16,693 nt of DNA from Thermoplasmatales archaeon (GTDB taxonomy: Archaea; Thermoplasmatota; E2; UBA202; DSCA01): NCBI GenBank assembly GCA_011049295.1, contig DSCA01000203.1, positions 1-16,693 on the forward strand. Direction: 5' to 3'. A program made the translations under genes and the position numbers. Below are positions 6,816 to 13,620 of this stretch, piece after piece. Numbering within the stretch: position 1 is the first letter of the stretch; every line of letters begins with the position of its first letter. Below the pieces are notes generated by a model. It was given only the letters and a program-made list of their open reading frames with translations, searched no databases and was not told the origin of the DNA.

Positions 6816-6989
6816 ATGGTCATTTTCGGCGTTCCCCTGTGGCTGCTGCTTCTCGTGGTCATTGCGGTCGTTCTCATCGGTTGGAAACTGGTGAAGTTTG
6901 CCCTCACCCTGCTGCTGTTGCTCATCCTGGTGCTGGGCATTCTGATGGTGGCAGACCTGATATGGCCCCACCTGACGTCGCTGTTCTAG
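6816..6989 (+). CDS. Small two-helix membrane protein, function unknown
   Basis: Encodes 57 residues. Residues 4-24 and 28-47 form two hydrophobic helices rich in Leu and Val, separated by a short loop with two lysines (GWKLVKF), followed by a short tail ending HLTSLF. Both termini probably face the same side, and the lysines suggest a cytoplasmic loop. I do not recognise a family. It is supported by its own TATA box at the leaderless spacing, an ATG start, a TAG stop and its fit in an otherwise empty 265-bp gap between pantoate kinase and hutI. Such proteins often act as small subunits or regulators of larger membrane proteins; no partner is evident. Confidence 0.65.
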   Translation: MVIFGVPLWLLLLVVIAVVLIGWKLVKFALTLLLLLILVLGILMVADLIWPHLTSLF

Positions 6990-7003
6990 ACCCGGATTAA
7001 CTC

Positions 7004-7009
7004 TTTAAA
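7004..7009 (+). promoter_or_regulatory. TATA box for hutI
   Basis: TTTAAA lies 21-26 bases before the ATG at 7030, the leaderless spacing seen across this window. Confidence 0.6.
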
Positions 7010-7029
7010 CAGCCGCCCATTTACCTCTT

Positions 7030-8208
7030 ATGATTCTCATCAGGGAGGCCAGCGAGGTTTTTCTGCCTGACGGCGTGGCCACCCATGCCTCGGTGCTGAT
7101 TGAGGATGGACGCATACGGGACATCGGACGGCAGGTGACGGCCCGGGGGGCGGAGGTCATCGACGCCCGGGGCAAGACCCTGCTGCCCGGCTGGGTGGAC
7201 AGCCACACCCACGTGGTGTTCGCCGGCTCCCGGGAATTCGAGCTGGACCTGAAGCTCCAGGGTGCCACCTACCGGGAGATTGCCGCCCGGGGGGGAGGCA
7301 TCGGCTACACGGTGCAGCAGACCCGCCGGGTGTCGGAGGAGAGGTTGCAGGCAGAGGCGGAGTTGCGCCTGGACGCCATGCTGGCCCACGGGACCACCAC
7401 CGCCGAGGTGAAAAGTGGCTACGGCCTGGACACCAAAAGTGAGGTCAAGATGCTGCGGACGGTCCGCCACCTGAACGAGCGGCATCCCGTGGACCTGGTT
7501 CCCACCTTCATGGGTGCCCACGCCATACCTCCGGGCGTGGACCGGGAGGATTACGTCAGACTGGTGAGGGAGGAGATGATTCCCCGGGTGGCGGAGGAGC
7601 AGCTGGCCGTGTTCTGCGACGTCTTCTGCGAGGAGGGATACTTCAGCGTGGAGGAGTCACGGGCCATCCTGCAGGCGGGGCGGGAGCACGGCCTGACCCC
7701 CCGGGTGCACGCCGACGAGCTCTCCGACTCCGGGGGGGCGGAGCTGGCGGCCGAGCTGAAGGCGGCCAGCGCCGACCACCTCCTCATGGCCTCCCCCCGG
7801 GGGCTGAAAAAAATGGCCCGGGCCGGGGTGCCCGCCGTGCTGCTCCCCGCGGTTCCCTTTTCCCTGATGCAAAAGAGGTACGCCCCCGCCCGGAAGATGC
7901 TGGAGCTGGGACTGGATGTGGCCCTGGCCACCGACCTCAATCCCAACTGCTGGACGGAAAACATGCAGTTCGTCATCCAGCTGGCCTGCTTTGCCATGGG
8001 CATGACCCCCCGGGAGGCCATCCACGGAGCCACCCTGGGGGGGGCCAGGGTGCTGGGTCTGGAACGGGAGGTGGGCAGCATCGAGGTGGGCAAAAAGGCC
8101 GACCTGCTGCTGGTCAATGCCCCCTCCCATCTGTTCGTCCCCTACCACTTCGGGGTGAACCTGGTGGAGACGGTCATCAAGGACGGCGTGGTGGTATGCG
8201 GGGGGTAG
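7030..8208 (+). CDS. hutI: Imidazolonepropionase
   Basis: Encodes 392 residues, close to the usual length of about 400 for HutI. The amidohydrolase metal motif is HTH in VDSHTHVVFAGSRE (59-61). The HutI-specific blocks follow: GGGIGYTVQQTR, KSGYGLDTKSEVKMLR, MGAHAIPP, FCDVFCEEGYFS, HADELSDSGGAELA, SADHLL and LATDLNPNCWTENMQF, with the family-typical LGREVGSIEVGKKADLL-like C-terminus. It hydrolyses imidazolone-5-propionate to N-formimino-glutamate, the third step of histidine degradation. No other hut gene lies in the window, although in bacteria they usually cluster. The stop overlaps the next gene by 13 bp. Confidence 0.93.
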   Translation: MILIREASEVFLPDGVATHASVLIEDGRIRDIGRQVTARGAEVIDARGKTLLPGWVDSHTHVVFAGSREFELDLKLQGATYREIAARGGGIGYTVQQTRRVSEERLQAEAELRLDAMLAHGTTTAEVKSGYGLDTKSEVKMLRTVRHLNERHPVDLVPTFMGAHAIPPGVDREDYVRLVREEMIPRVAEEQLAVFCDVFCEEGYFSVEESRAILQAGREHGLTPRVHADELSDSGGAELAAELKAASADHLLMASPRGLKKMARAGVPAVLLPAVPFSLMQKRYAPARKMLELGLDVALATDLNPNCWTENMQFVIQLACFAMGMTPREAIHGATLGGARVLGLEREVGSIEVGKKADLLLVNAPSHLFVPYHFGVNLVETVIKDGVVVCGG

Positions 8209-8825
8209 CACTGGTCTCCGGAGGGATTGACTCCCCGGTGGCCCTGTACGTGATGGCCCGTCACATGGAATGCCTGGCCCTGCACATGGACACCCGCCCC
8301 TTCCTGCCCATGGACGAGAGGGGCAAGGTGGCATCCCTGGTGCGGCGGGTGGCGGAGGCGGCGGGGAGGCAGATACCGCTGTGGCACGTGCCCTTCGGCG
8401 AGGTGGTGCAGAGGGCCATCGCCGCCCACACCCGCCCCCACTACCACTGCCTGCTGTGCAAGCGCATGATGTACCGGGTGGCGGCGGCCCTGGCCGGGCA
8501 GCAGCGGGCATCCGTGGTGGTCACCGGAGAAAACCTGGGCCAGGTGGCCTCCCAGACTCTGCACAACCTGCGGGTGCTGGAGGAAAGCATCGACCTGCCC
8601 GTGGTGCGCCCCCTGATTGGGCTGGACAAGCAGGAAATCGTGGACCTGGCCCGGCACATCGGCACCTACCAGCTGTCCATCGAGGAGGCGCCCTCCTGCC
8701 TGCTGGTGCCGGACGCCCCGGCCACCGCCGCCGCCCTGGAGGCCGTGCACGCCGAGGAGGAAAATCTGGACGTGGCCGGGCTGACGGCCCGGGCATTAAA
8801 GGAAGCGCGCATGGAGAAACTTTAA
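8196..8825 (+). CDS. Stand-alone ThiI-type PP-loop sulfurtransferase domain
   Basis: Encodes 209 residues and corresponds only to the ATP-pyrophosphatase domain of archaeal ThiI; the N-terminal NFLD and THUMP tRNA-binding domains and a rhodanese domain are missing. The PP-loop is SGGIDSPVA (8-16). Later conserved blocks are HCLLCKRMMYRVA (84-96), TGENLGQVASQT (110-121) and RPLIGLDKQEIV (138-149). Cys85, Cys88 and Cys168 reproduce the three-cysteine pattern (CxxC plus one about 80 residues later) known for iron-sulfur ThiI of methanogens. The family makes 4-thiouridine at tRNA position 8 and can serve thiamine synthesis. The ATG lies inside the end of hutI (13-bp overlap). The stop codon falls within the TATA region of tRNA-Val. 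Confidence 0.82.
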   Translation: MRGVALVSGGIDSPVALYVMARHMECLALHMDTRPFLPMDERGKVASLVRRVAEAAGRQIPLWHVPFGEVVQRAIAAHTRPHYHCLLCKRMMYRVAAALAGQQRASVVVTGENLGQVASQTLHNLRVLEESIDLPVVRPLIGLDKQEIVDLARHIGTYQLSIEEAPSCLLVPDAPATAAALEAVHAEEENLDVAGLTARALKEARMEKL

Positions 8826-8832
8826 AAAATAA
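8821..8832 (+). promoter_or_regulatory. TATA element for tRNA-Val
   Basis: The A/T-rich TTTAAAAAATAA lies 19-30 bases before the tRNA 5' end. It overlaps the stop codon of the preceding ThiI-type gene (8823-8825). Confidence 0.55.
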
Positions 8833-8850
8833 ACGCCCATTATAGCAGAG

Positions 8851-8924
8851 GGGCTCTTGGTCTAGCTGGTTATGACGTCGCCTTGACATGGCGGAGGTCC
8901 TGGGTTCGAATCCCAGAGAGCCCA
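8851..8924 (+). tRNA. tRNA-Val (anticodon GAC)
   Basis: The full cloverleaf can be drawn. The acceptor GGGCTCT (8851-8857) pairs with AGAGCCC (8917-8923). The D arm is GTC/GAC with the GG of the loop. The anticodon stem is TCGCC/GGCGG with loop TTGACAT, and the anticodon GAC is at 8885-8887. The T arm is CTGGG/CCCAG with loop TTCGAAT. The discriminator is A8924 and CCA is not encoded. There is no intron, and position 8 is T, as needed for 4-thiouridine. Confidence 0.95.
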
Positions 8925-8966
8925 CTGGTGGCACGAGGGGAGCCGGGGCGCCCGCCCATGAACAAG

Positions 8967-8976
8967 TTTTATATAG
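8967..8976 (+). promoter_or_regulatory. TATA box for the secreted 137-residue protein
   Basis: TTTTATATAG lies 32-41 bases before the ATG at 9008. Transcription should begin near 8994, leaving a short leader that holds a full ribosome-binding site. Confidence 0.6.
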
Positions 8977-8996
8977 GCCAGAGTCAATAGTAAATG

Positions 8997-9004
8997 GGAG
9001 GTGA
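8997..9004 (+). promoter_or_regulatory. Perfect Shine-Dalgarno site
   Basis: GGAGGTGA is fully complementary to the usual archaeal 16S rRNA 3' end, ending three bases before the ATG at 9008. It fixes that start and contrasts with the many leaderless genes around it. Confidence 0.75.
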
Positions 9005-9007
9005 AAA

Positions 9008-9421
9008 ATGAGGAGAATAATGGCCACGGCTGCGGCGGTGCTGGTGGCGGCAGCAGCCCTGATGCCCGCCCTGGTGACAGAGGCAGAGGCTGGCACCCTG
9101 GACGGAGTGGACATCAGATGGGAGGGACGGCATCTGGTGGTCACCAACAACAACGACTATTCCATCTACAACCTGTGGGTGGGAAACCTGACCCTCACCG
9201 GCTTTATAGTGTTCGGACGGATGATTGGCTTCAACACCACCATATCTGAGGTCCTCCCCGGCGCCAGTTGCTCCCTTTCCCTGGGAACGGGCATGCTCTT
9301 CGGTTTCGGTCCCGCCAGGCTGACCGTCGTGGTTTCCTACCTCGACCAGGGGGAGCAGGTGAGCCAGGAGGCCACCACCAGCCTCTTCCTGCTGGGCCCC
9401 TTCACCCTGTTCCTGGGGTAA
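9008..9421 (+). CDS. Small secreted beta-rich protein, function unknown
   Basis: Encodes 137 residues. Residues 1-28 form a signal peptide with basic start (MRR), hydrophobic Ala/Val core and a probable cut after TEAEA. The mature part of about 110 residues is predicted beta sandwich: an IRWEGRHLVVTNNNDYSIYNLWV strand pair, a GFIVFGRMIGFNTTISEVLPG segment, then MLFGFGPARLTVVVSY and a closing FLLGPFTLFLG. The FGFGP and LLGPF motifs resemble single copies of a repeat found in archaeal surface proteins; I make that link from memory. Asn-rich NNN and NTT sites could be glycosylated. It has its own TATA box and strong ribosome-binding site, so it may be well expressed. Confidence 0.7.
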   Translation: MRRIMATAAAVLVAAAALMPALVTEAEAGTLDGVDIRWEGRHLVVTNNNDYSIYNLWVGNLTLTGFIVFGRMIGFNTTISEVLPGASCSLSLGTGMLFGFGPARLTVVVSYLDQGEQVSQEATTSLFLLGPFTLFLG

Positions 9422-9462
9422 AAAACTGACTGCCGTACGGGAATCGGACACCCTGCGCTATT

Positions 9463-9473
9463 CTTAAATATAT
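9463..9473 (+). promoter_or_regulatory. TATA box for the HAD phosphatase gene
   Basis: CTTAAATATAT lies 20-30 bases before the ATG at 9493, consistent with a leaderless mRNA. Confidence 0.6.
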
Positions 9474-9492
9474 CCGCCCGCATCCCACCCCC

Positions 9493-10119
9493 ATGACCCG
9501 CTACGAGCTGGTGGCCCTGGACATGGACGGCGTGCTGGTAGACATGCGCAGCTCCTGGCGCTACATCCACACCTGCTTCGCCACCGACAACAGAGACACC
9601 GTGCAGGCCTACCTGCGAGGCGACATCGGCAGCCGGGAGTTCATGGAGCGGGACATCGCCCTGTGGCGCCGAGCCAACCGGTGCCGGGCGGACCTGGAAA
9701 AGGCCTTTGACCGGGTGGCCATCATGCCGGGAGCCCGGGAGTGCATCCAGGCGCTGCACGAGCAGGGCGTGGCCACCGCCATCGTGTCCGGCGGACTGGA
9801 CATCCTGGCCCGGCGCATCGCCGCCCAGACCGGCATCCGTCACGTGCTGGCCAACGGCATCCACGGCGAGCTGGAGGGCAGCATAACGAGGGTGCCCATC
9901 GAGGACAAGGGCATGGCGGTGCGGGACCTGGCCACAGAGCTGGGGGTACCAAGAGAGCGGGTGGCGGCGGTGGGCAACTCCCGCTACGACATCTCCATGT
10001 TTGAGGCGAGCGGCCTAGGCATCGCCTTCAATCCCTGCGACCAGCAGGTGGTGGAGGCCGCGGACGTGGTTATCAAAGAAAAAGATTTAACCAGACTTCT
10101 TGATTACCTGCTGGCATGA
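9493..10119 (+). CDS. HAD-superfamily phosphatase, SerB-like
   Basis: Encodes 208 residues. HAD motif I is DMDGVLVD (10-17), with the nucleophile Asp10 and acid Asp12. Motif II is IVSGGLD, and the motif III/IV region is EDKGMAVRDLATELGVPRERVAAVGNSRYDISMFEASG. The cap region between motifs I and II is helical, and the order and size are those of phosphoserine phosphatase-type enzymes. It therefore probably removes phosphate from a small metabolite; phosphoserine is a reasonable but unproven substrate. The stop overlaps the start of the DUF1614 gene (ATGA at 10116), so the two are translationally coupled. Confidence 0.85.
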   Translation: MTRYELVALDMDGVLVDMRSSWRYIHTCFATDNRDTVQAYLRGDIGSREFMERDIALWRRANRCRADLEKAFDRVAIMPGARECIQALHEQGVATAIVSGGLDILARRIAAQTGIRHVLANGIHGELEGSITRVPIEDKGMAVRDLATELGVPRERVAAVGNSRYDISMFEASGLGIAFNPCDQQVVEAADVVIKEKDLTRLLDYLLA

Positions 10120-10736
10120 TTTCCTTCAATCTGCTGGTGCTGTTCATCGCGGCCCTGGTCTTCTATCTCCTGTTCTCCCTGTTTTACGGGGCCTTCGTGG
10201 AGGTGGGGTTCTCCCGGCTGGAGGCCAGCCTGATCGTGTTTGGCTCCCTGCTGCTGGGCCTGGTGGACATCTATCTTTTCACCTATGGAAACTGGCGGAT
10301 TGCGGTGAACATAGGCGGGGCGGTGATTCCGGTGATGGTCAGCGTCTACCTGACGGCCAAGAGAAAATTCGTGGGCCGGGCCCTGCTGGGCATCGCTCTG
10401 GTGTCCCTGTTCACCTACCAGGTCACCGAGGTGACCACCCGGGGTATCTCCTCCCCCTTTCCCCTCTGGCTCCTGCCCCCGGCGGTGGCCAGCCTGTTCT
10501 CCCTGCTGGCCTGCTACCGGAAGCCCAGGCAGGCGGCGCCCCTGGCCTACGTGACCGGAACCCTGGGGGTGCTGGTGGGAGCGGACTTTTTCCACCTGCC
10601 GGAGCTGCTGCGCCTGCCCACCCCCCAGACGGTCACCGCCTCCATCGGGGGAGCGGCCATCTTCGACATGGTGTTTCTGGCGGGCATCATCGCCGTGCTC
10701 ATCGACTCCCTGTTCATGGCCCGCCGACAGGGATAA
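10116..10736 (+). CDS. DUF1614 family membrane protein
   Basis: Encodes 206 residues with about seven hydrophobic segments. Diagnostic-looking blocks are the N-terminal LLVLFIAALVFYLLFSLFYGAF, GSLLLGLVDIYLF, the NIGGAVIPVMVSVYL segment, a GVLVGADFFHLPELL stretch and the final GGAAIFDMVFLAGIIAVLIDSL helix. The NIGGAVIP and GG-IFD pattern fits DUF1614, a family of unknown function found mainly in archaea and some bacteria. It starts within the stop codon of the HAD phosphatase gene and is probably co-translated with it. A transport or membrane-enzyme role is possible but nothing in the sequence proves one. Confidence 0.75.
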   Translation: MISFNLLVLFIAALVFYLLFSLFYGAFVEVGFSRLEASLIVFGSLLLGLVDIYLFTYGNWRIAVNIGGAVIPVMVSVYLTAKRKFVGRALLGIALVSLFTYQVTEVTTRGISSPFPLWLLPPAVASLFSLLACYRKPRQAAPLAYVTGTLGVLVGADFFHLPELLRLPTPQTVTASIGGAAIFDMVFLAGIIAVLIDSLFMARRQG

Positions 10737-10739
10737 ACA

Positions 10740-10746
10740 TTTATTA
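10740..10746 (+). promoter_or_regulatory. TATA box for the thiamine-binding/RFC/Hef operon
   Basis: TTTATTA lies 22-28 bases before the ATG at 10768 and overlaps the end of the DUF1614 gene region. It would drive a leaderless mRNA covering three genes. Confidence 0.55.
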
Positions 10747-10767
10747 GGCAAGCCTATTTGTCCTTTC

Positions 10768-11070
10768 ATGATAATTGCGGAACTGGCCATCTTTCCCACC
10801 TCGGAGGGAACATCGGTGAGCCGCTACGTGAAGGCCGCCGTGGAGGCGCTGGAGGAGACGGGGCTGACCACCCACACCGGCCCCATGGCCACCTGCATCG
10901 AGGGTCCGGATCTGTCTGCCATTCTGCGGGCGGTGGAAAGGGCCCACCGGGCCATGGTGGACATGGGTGCCCGGCGCATCCATATCGACCTCCGCATTGA
11001 CCACCGCCTGGACAAGGAGGCCACCATGGCCGCCAAGCTGGCATCCATTGGAAAGGGTGACCATGCATAG
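10768..11070 (+). CDS. MTH1187-type thiamine-binding protein (DUF77/YkoF-like)
   Basis: Encodes 100 residues, the full length of the family. The opening MIIAELAIFPTSEGTSVSRYVKAAVEALEETG and the TGPMATCIEGPDLSAILRAVERAHRAMVDMGARRI stretch match the conserved ferredoxin-like fold of MTH1187/YkoF proteins. Structures of relatives bind thiamine or a similar small molecule in a tetramer; the cell role is unclear. It is soluble and cytoplasmic. Its stop overlaps the RFC small subunit start by 8 bp, so it heads a run with replication genes. The ATG has a TATA box at leaderless distance. Confidence 0.88.
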   Translation: MIIAELAIFPTSEGTSVSRYVKAAVEALEETGLTTHTGPMATCIEGPDLSAILRAVERAHRAMVDMGARRIHIDLRIDHRLDKEATMAAKLASIGKGDHA

Positions 11071-12019
11071 CCTGTGGGTGGAGAAGTACCGTCCGGAAAC
11101 ACTGGACCAGGTGGTGGGGCAGGTGGGGGTGGTGGACAGCCTGCGGGCCTACGCGGCGTCGGGCAGCATTCCCCACCTGCTGTTTGCGGGGCCGGCGGGA
11201 ACCGGCAAGACCACCTGTGCCATCGCCCTGGCCAAGCAGCTGTACGGCGAGACTTGGAGGGACAACTTCGAGGAGCTGAACGCCAGCGACGAGCGGGGCA
11301 TAGACGTGGTACGGGGAAAAATCAAGAACTTCGCCCGCACCGCCCCCCTAGGGGAGGCCTCCTTCAAGATTATTTTTCTGGACGAGGCGGATTCCCTGAC
11401 CCCGGACGCCCAGTCCGCCCTCCGCCGCACCATGGAGCGCTACGCCCGCATCTGCCGCTTCATCCTCTCCTGCAACTACTCCTCTAAAATCATTGACCCC
11501 ATCCAGTCCCGGTGTGCGGTGTTCCGCTTCTCCCCCATCGACCGGGAGGACATGCGATGCCATCTCTCCCGGGTGGCCCAGCGGGAGGGGCTGGAGATAA
11601 CCGGGGACGGCATGGAGGCCCTGCTGTACATAGCCCGGGGGGACCTGCGCAAGGCCCTCAACGCCCTGCAGACCTCGGCCACCCTCTCCCAGACCATAGA
11701 TGCCGACTCGGTGTACTGCACCACGGCCACGGCCCGGCCCGAGGAGGCCCAGCAGGTGATGGAGGTGGCCCTGCGGGGAAACTTTCTGGAGGCCCGGGCC
11801 CTCCTGGACAAGATGCTGATTGACTACGGGCTGAGCGGGGAAGACGTCATCAAGGGCATGCACAGCGCCCTGTTCGACCTGCCCATCCCGGAAAAGGCCA
11901 AGGCGGACATCGTGGAAAAGATGGGAGAGGCGGAGTTCCGCATGGTGGAGGGGAGCAACGAGCGCATTCAGATTGAGGCGCTACTGGCCCATCTGGCGAT
12001 GGCGGGGAGAGCGCGATGA
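11063..12019 (+). CDS. rfcS: Replication factor C small subunit (clamp loader)
   Basis: Encodes 318 residues, the normal length for archaeal RFC-S without inteins. I chose the ATG at 11063 because WVEKYRPETLDQVVGQ is the canonical RFC N-terminus and a GGTGA site precedes it; the frame is open further upstream but that part is unrelated. Walker A is GPAGTGKT (43-50), Walker B is LDEAD (106-110), sensor 1 is in ILSCNYSSKI, and the SRC arginine-finger motif is at 149-151. It loads PCNA on DNA with RFC-L, which is not in this window. It overlaps the thiamine-binding gene by 8 bp, and its stop overlaps the helicase start (ATGA at 12016). Confidence 0.97.
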   Translation: MHSLWVEKYRPETLDQVVGQVGVVDSLRAYAASGSIPHLLFAGPAGTGKTTCAIALAKQLYGETWRDNFEELNASDERGIDVVRGKIKNFARTAPLGEASFKIIFLDEADSLTPDAQSALRRTMERYARICRFILSCNYSSKIIDPIQSRCAVFRFSPIDREDMRCHLSRVAQREGLEITGDGMEALLYIARGDLRKALNALQTSATLSQTIDADSVYCTTATARPEEAQQVMEVALRGNFLEARALLDKMLIDYGLSGEDVIKGMHSALFDLPIPEKAKADIVEKMGEAEFRMVEGSNERIQIEALLAHLAMAGRAR

Positions 12020-13620
12020 AAAAGGCGGACCTGCCCCTCGTCCGGTGGGATCGGGTGCAGGAACGCTCCTATCAGATTAACGTTTTTGAGCAGGTGAAGG
12101 ACCGGAAATCCCTGGTGGTGCTGCCCACCGGGCTGGGGAAGACCATCATTGCCATCCTGGTGCTGGCCTACCGGGCGGAGCGGGGGCGCATCCTGTTTCT
12201 GGCGCCCACCAAGCCCCTGTGCGAACAGCATGCGGTCTCCATATCCCGGCTGACCTCCCTGGAGCCGGTGGTGGTCACCGGGGAGCTGTACGGCCCGGAC
12301 CAGAGGAAGGAGATATATCGCCGGGGAGAGGTGGTGGTGGCCACCCCGCAGACCGTGGAGAACGACCTGGACCGGGGCGTCAATCCGGGTGACTTCAGCC
12401 TGATTGTGTTTGACGAGGCCCATCGGGCGGTGGGCAGCTACGCCTACGTGGGAATCGCCCGGCGCTATCTGCGGCGGGGCAGCCAGATACTGGGCATGAC
12501 CGCCTCACCGGGGAGCGATTACAAAAAACTGAGGGAGGTGGCGGACCATCTGGGCATCGAGCACGTGGAGCTGCGCACCGAGCAGGACCCCGACGTGCAG
12601 CCCTACCTGGCCCAGCGAAGGATGCGCTGGGTGCTGGTGGACATGCCGGAGGAGGTGAAGCGCATTGTGCGCCGCCTGGACGTCATGCTCACCGATTTTT
12701 TGGCCGAGCTGGCCACCTACACCCGGCAGGCCCGTAACCTGTCGGCGGGCAAGCTGAGCAAAAAGGCGCTCATCGACATCCAGAGCCGGATGCGGAGTCA
12801 TCTGGGGAAGCGGGGGGGCTCCATGTACAAGGCCATCAGCGTGGTCTCCGCCGCCATCAAGCTGGCCCATCTCAAGGACATGCTGACCAGTCAGGGTGTG
12901 GAGGCCGCCCAGAGCTACCTGGCCAAGCTGGAGTTCGACCGGTCCAAGGCGGCGGCCAGCATCCGCAAGCACCGGCTGTATCCATCCATCCGGCGGGACA
13001 TCGTGACCCTGGAGGCGCAGCGGCCCAAGCTGGAGAAGACCCGGGACATTCTCCTTCAGCACCTGGAGCGCCACCCGGACGGACGGGTCATCCTGTTTGC
13101 CGAGTACCGGGACACCATCGATTTTTTGCTGAGGGCCATCCAGAGCCTTCCCGGGGTGAGGGCCCGCAGATTCATCGGCCAGGCCCGGGGCGCCAACGAC
13201 GGCATGAGCCAGGAGGAACAGAAGGAGACCCTGCAGGCCTTCCGGGAGGGGGAGTTCAACGTTCTGGTGTCCACCAGCATCGGCGAGGAGGGCATCGACG
13301 TGCCGGCCACCACCCTGGTGCTGTTCTACGAGCCCGTACCCTCGGCCATCCGGGCCATCCAGCGGCGGGGGCGGACCGCCCGGGACGGGGTGCCGGGCAT
13401 GGTGGTCATCCTGATTATGAAGGGCTCCCGGGACGAGGCCTACTACTGGAGCAGCAGGGGCAAGGAGAAGAAGATGTACCAGCAGATTGCCCGGCTGAAG
13501 CGGGAGCTGGAAACAGCGGAGACCCCGTCCGGGTGGCATCCCTCCCCGCCGAAAAAAAGGGAGAAGGTGCCCACCGACCAGCGGGGGCAGAGCCGGCTGG
13601 ACAGCTTTTATCCCGGGTAG
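12016..13620 (+). CDS. Hef-type DNA helicase (FANCM-like) with C-terminal PIP box, no nuclease domain
   Basis: Encodes 534 residues. The SF2 motifs are PTGLGKT (37-43), LAPTKPL (62-68), ATPQTVENDL (109-118), DEAH (133-136), TASPGS (162-167), then in the second RecA domain ILFAEYRDT, VSTSIGEEGIDVP and IQRRGRTARD. A helical insertion of the Hef/FANCM type sits between the RecA domains (about 215-330). Full-length archaeal Hef has an XPF-like nuclease after the helicase; here the protein ends after a basic linker. The last residues contain QSRLDSFY (525-532), matching the PCNA-binding consensus. It should remodel stalled forks or Holliday-like branches. Its end overlaps the convergent protease gene by 13 bp. 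Confidence 0.93.
   Translation: MKKADLPLVRWDRVQERSYQINVFEQVKDRKSLVVLPTGLGKTIIAILVLAYRAERGRILFLAPTKPLCEQHAVSISRLTSLEPVVVTGELYGPDQRKEIYRRGEVVVATPQTVENDLDRGVNPGDFSLIVFDEAHRAVGSYAYVGIARRYLRRGSQILGMTASPGSDYKKLREVADHLGIEHVELRTEQDPDVQPYLAQRRMRWVLVDMPEEVKRIVRRLDVMLTDFLAELATYTRQARNLSAGKLSKKALIDIQSRMRSHLGKRGGSMYKAISVVSAAIKLAHLKDMLTSQGVEAAQSYLAKLEFDRSKAAASIRKHRLYPSIRRDIVTLEAQRPKLEKTRDILLQHLERHPDGRVILFAEYRDTIDFLLRAIQSLPGVRARRFIGQARGANDGMSQEEQKETLQAFREGEFNVLVSTSIGEEGIDVPATTLVLFYEPVPSAIRAIQRRGRTARDGVPGMVVILIMKGSRDEAYYWSSRGKEKKMYQQIARLKRELETAETPSGWHPSPPKKREKVPTDQRGQSRLDSFYPG

Noticed and set aside
10967..11062. N-terminal extension of RFC-S
   Set aside because: The extra residues overlap the thiamine-binding gene and do not resemble RFC; the ATG at 11063 begins exactly at the conserved N-terminus.
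11063..13620. Intein in RFC-S or in the helicase
   Set aside because: Both proteins have normal lengths and continuous motifs around the Walker A sites, where archaeal inteins usually insert.
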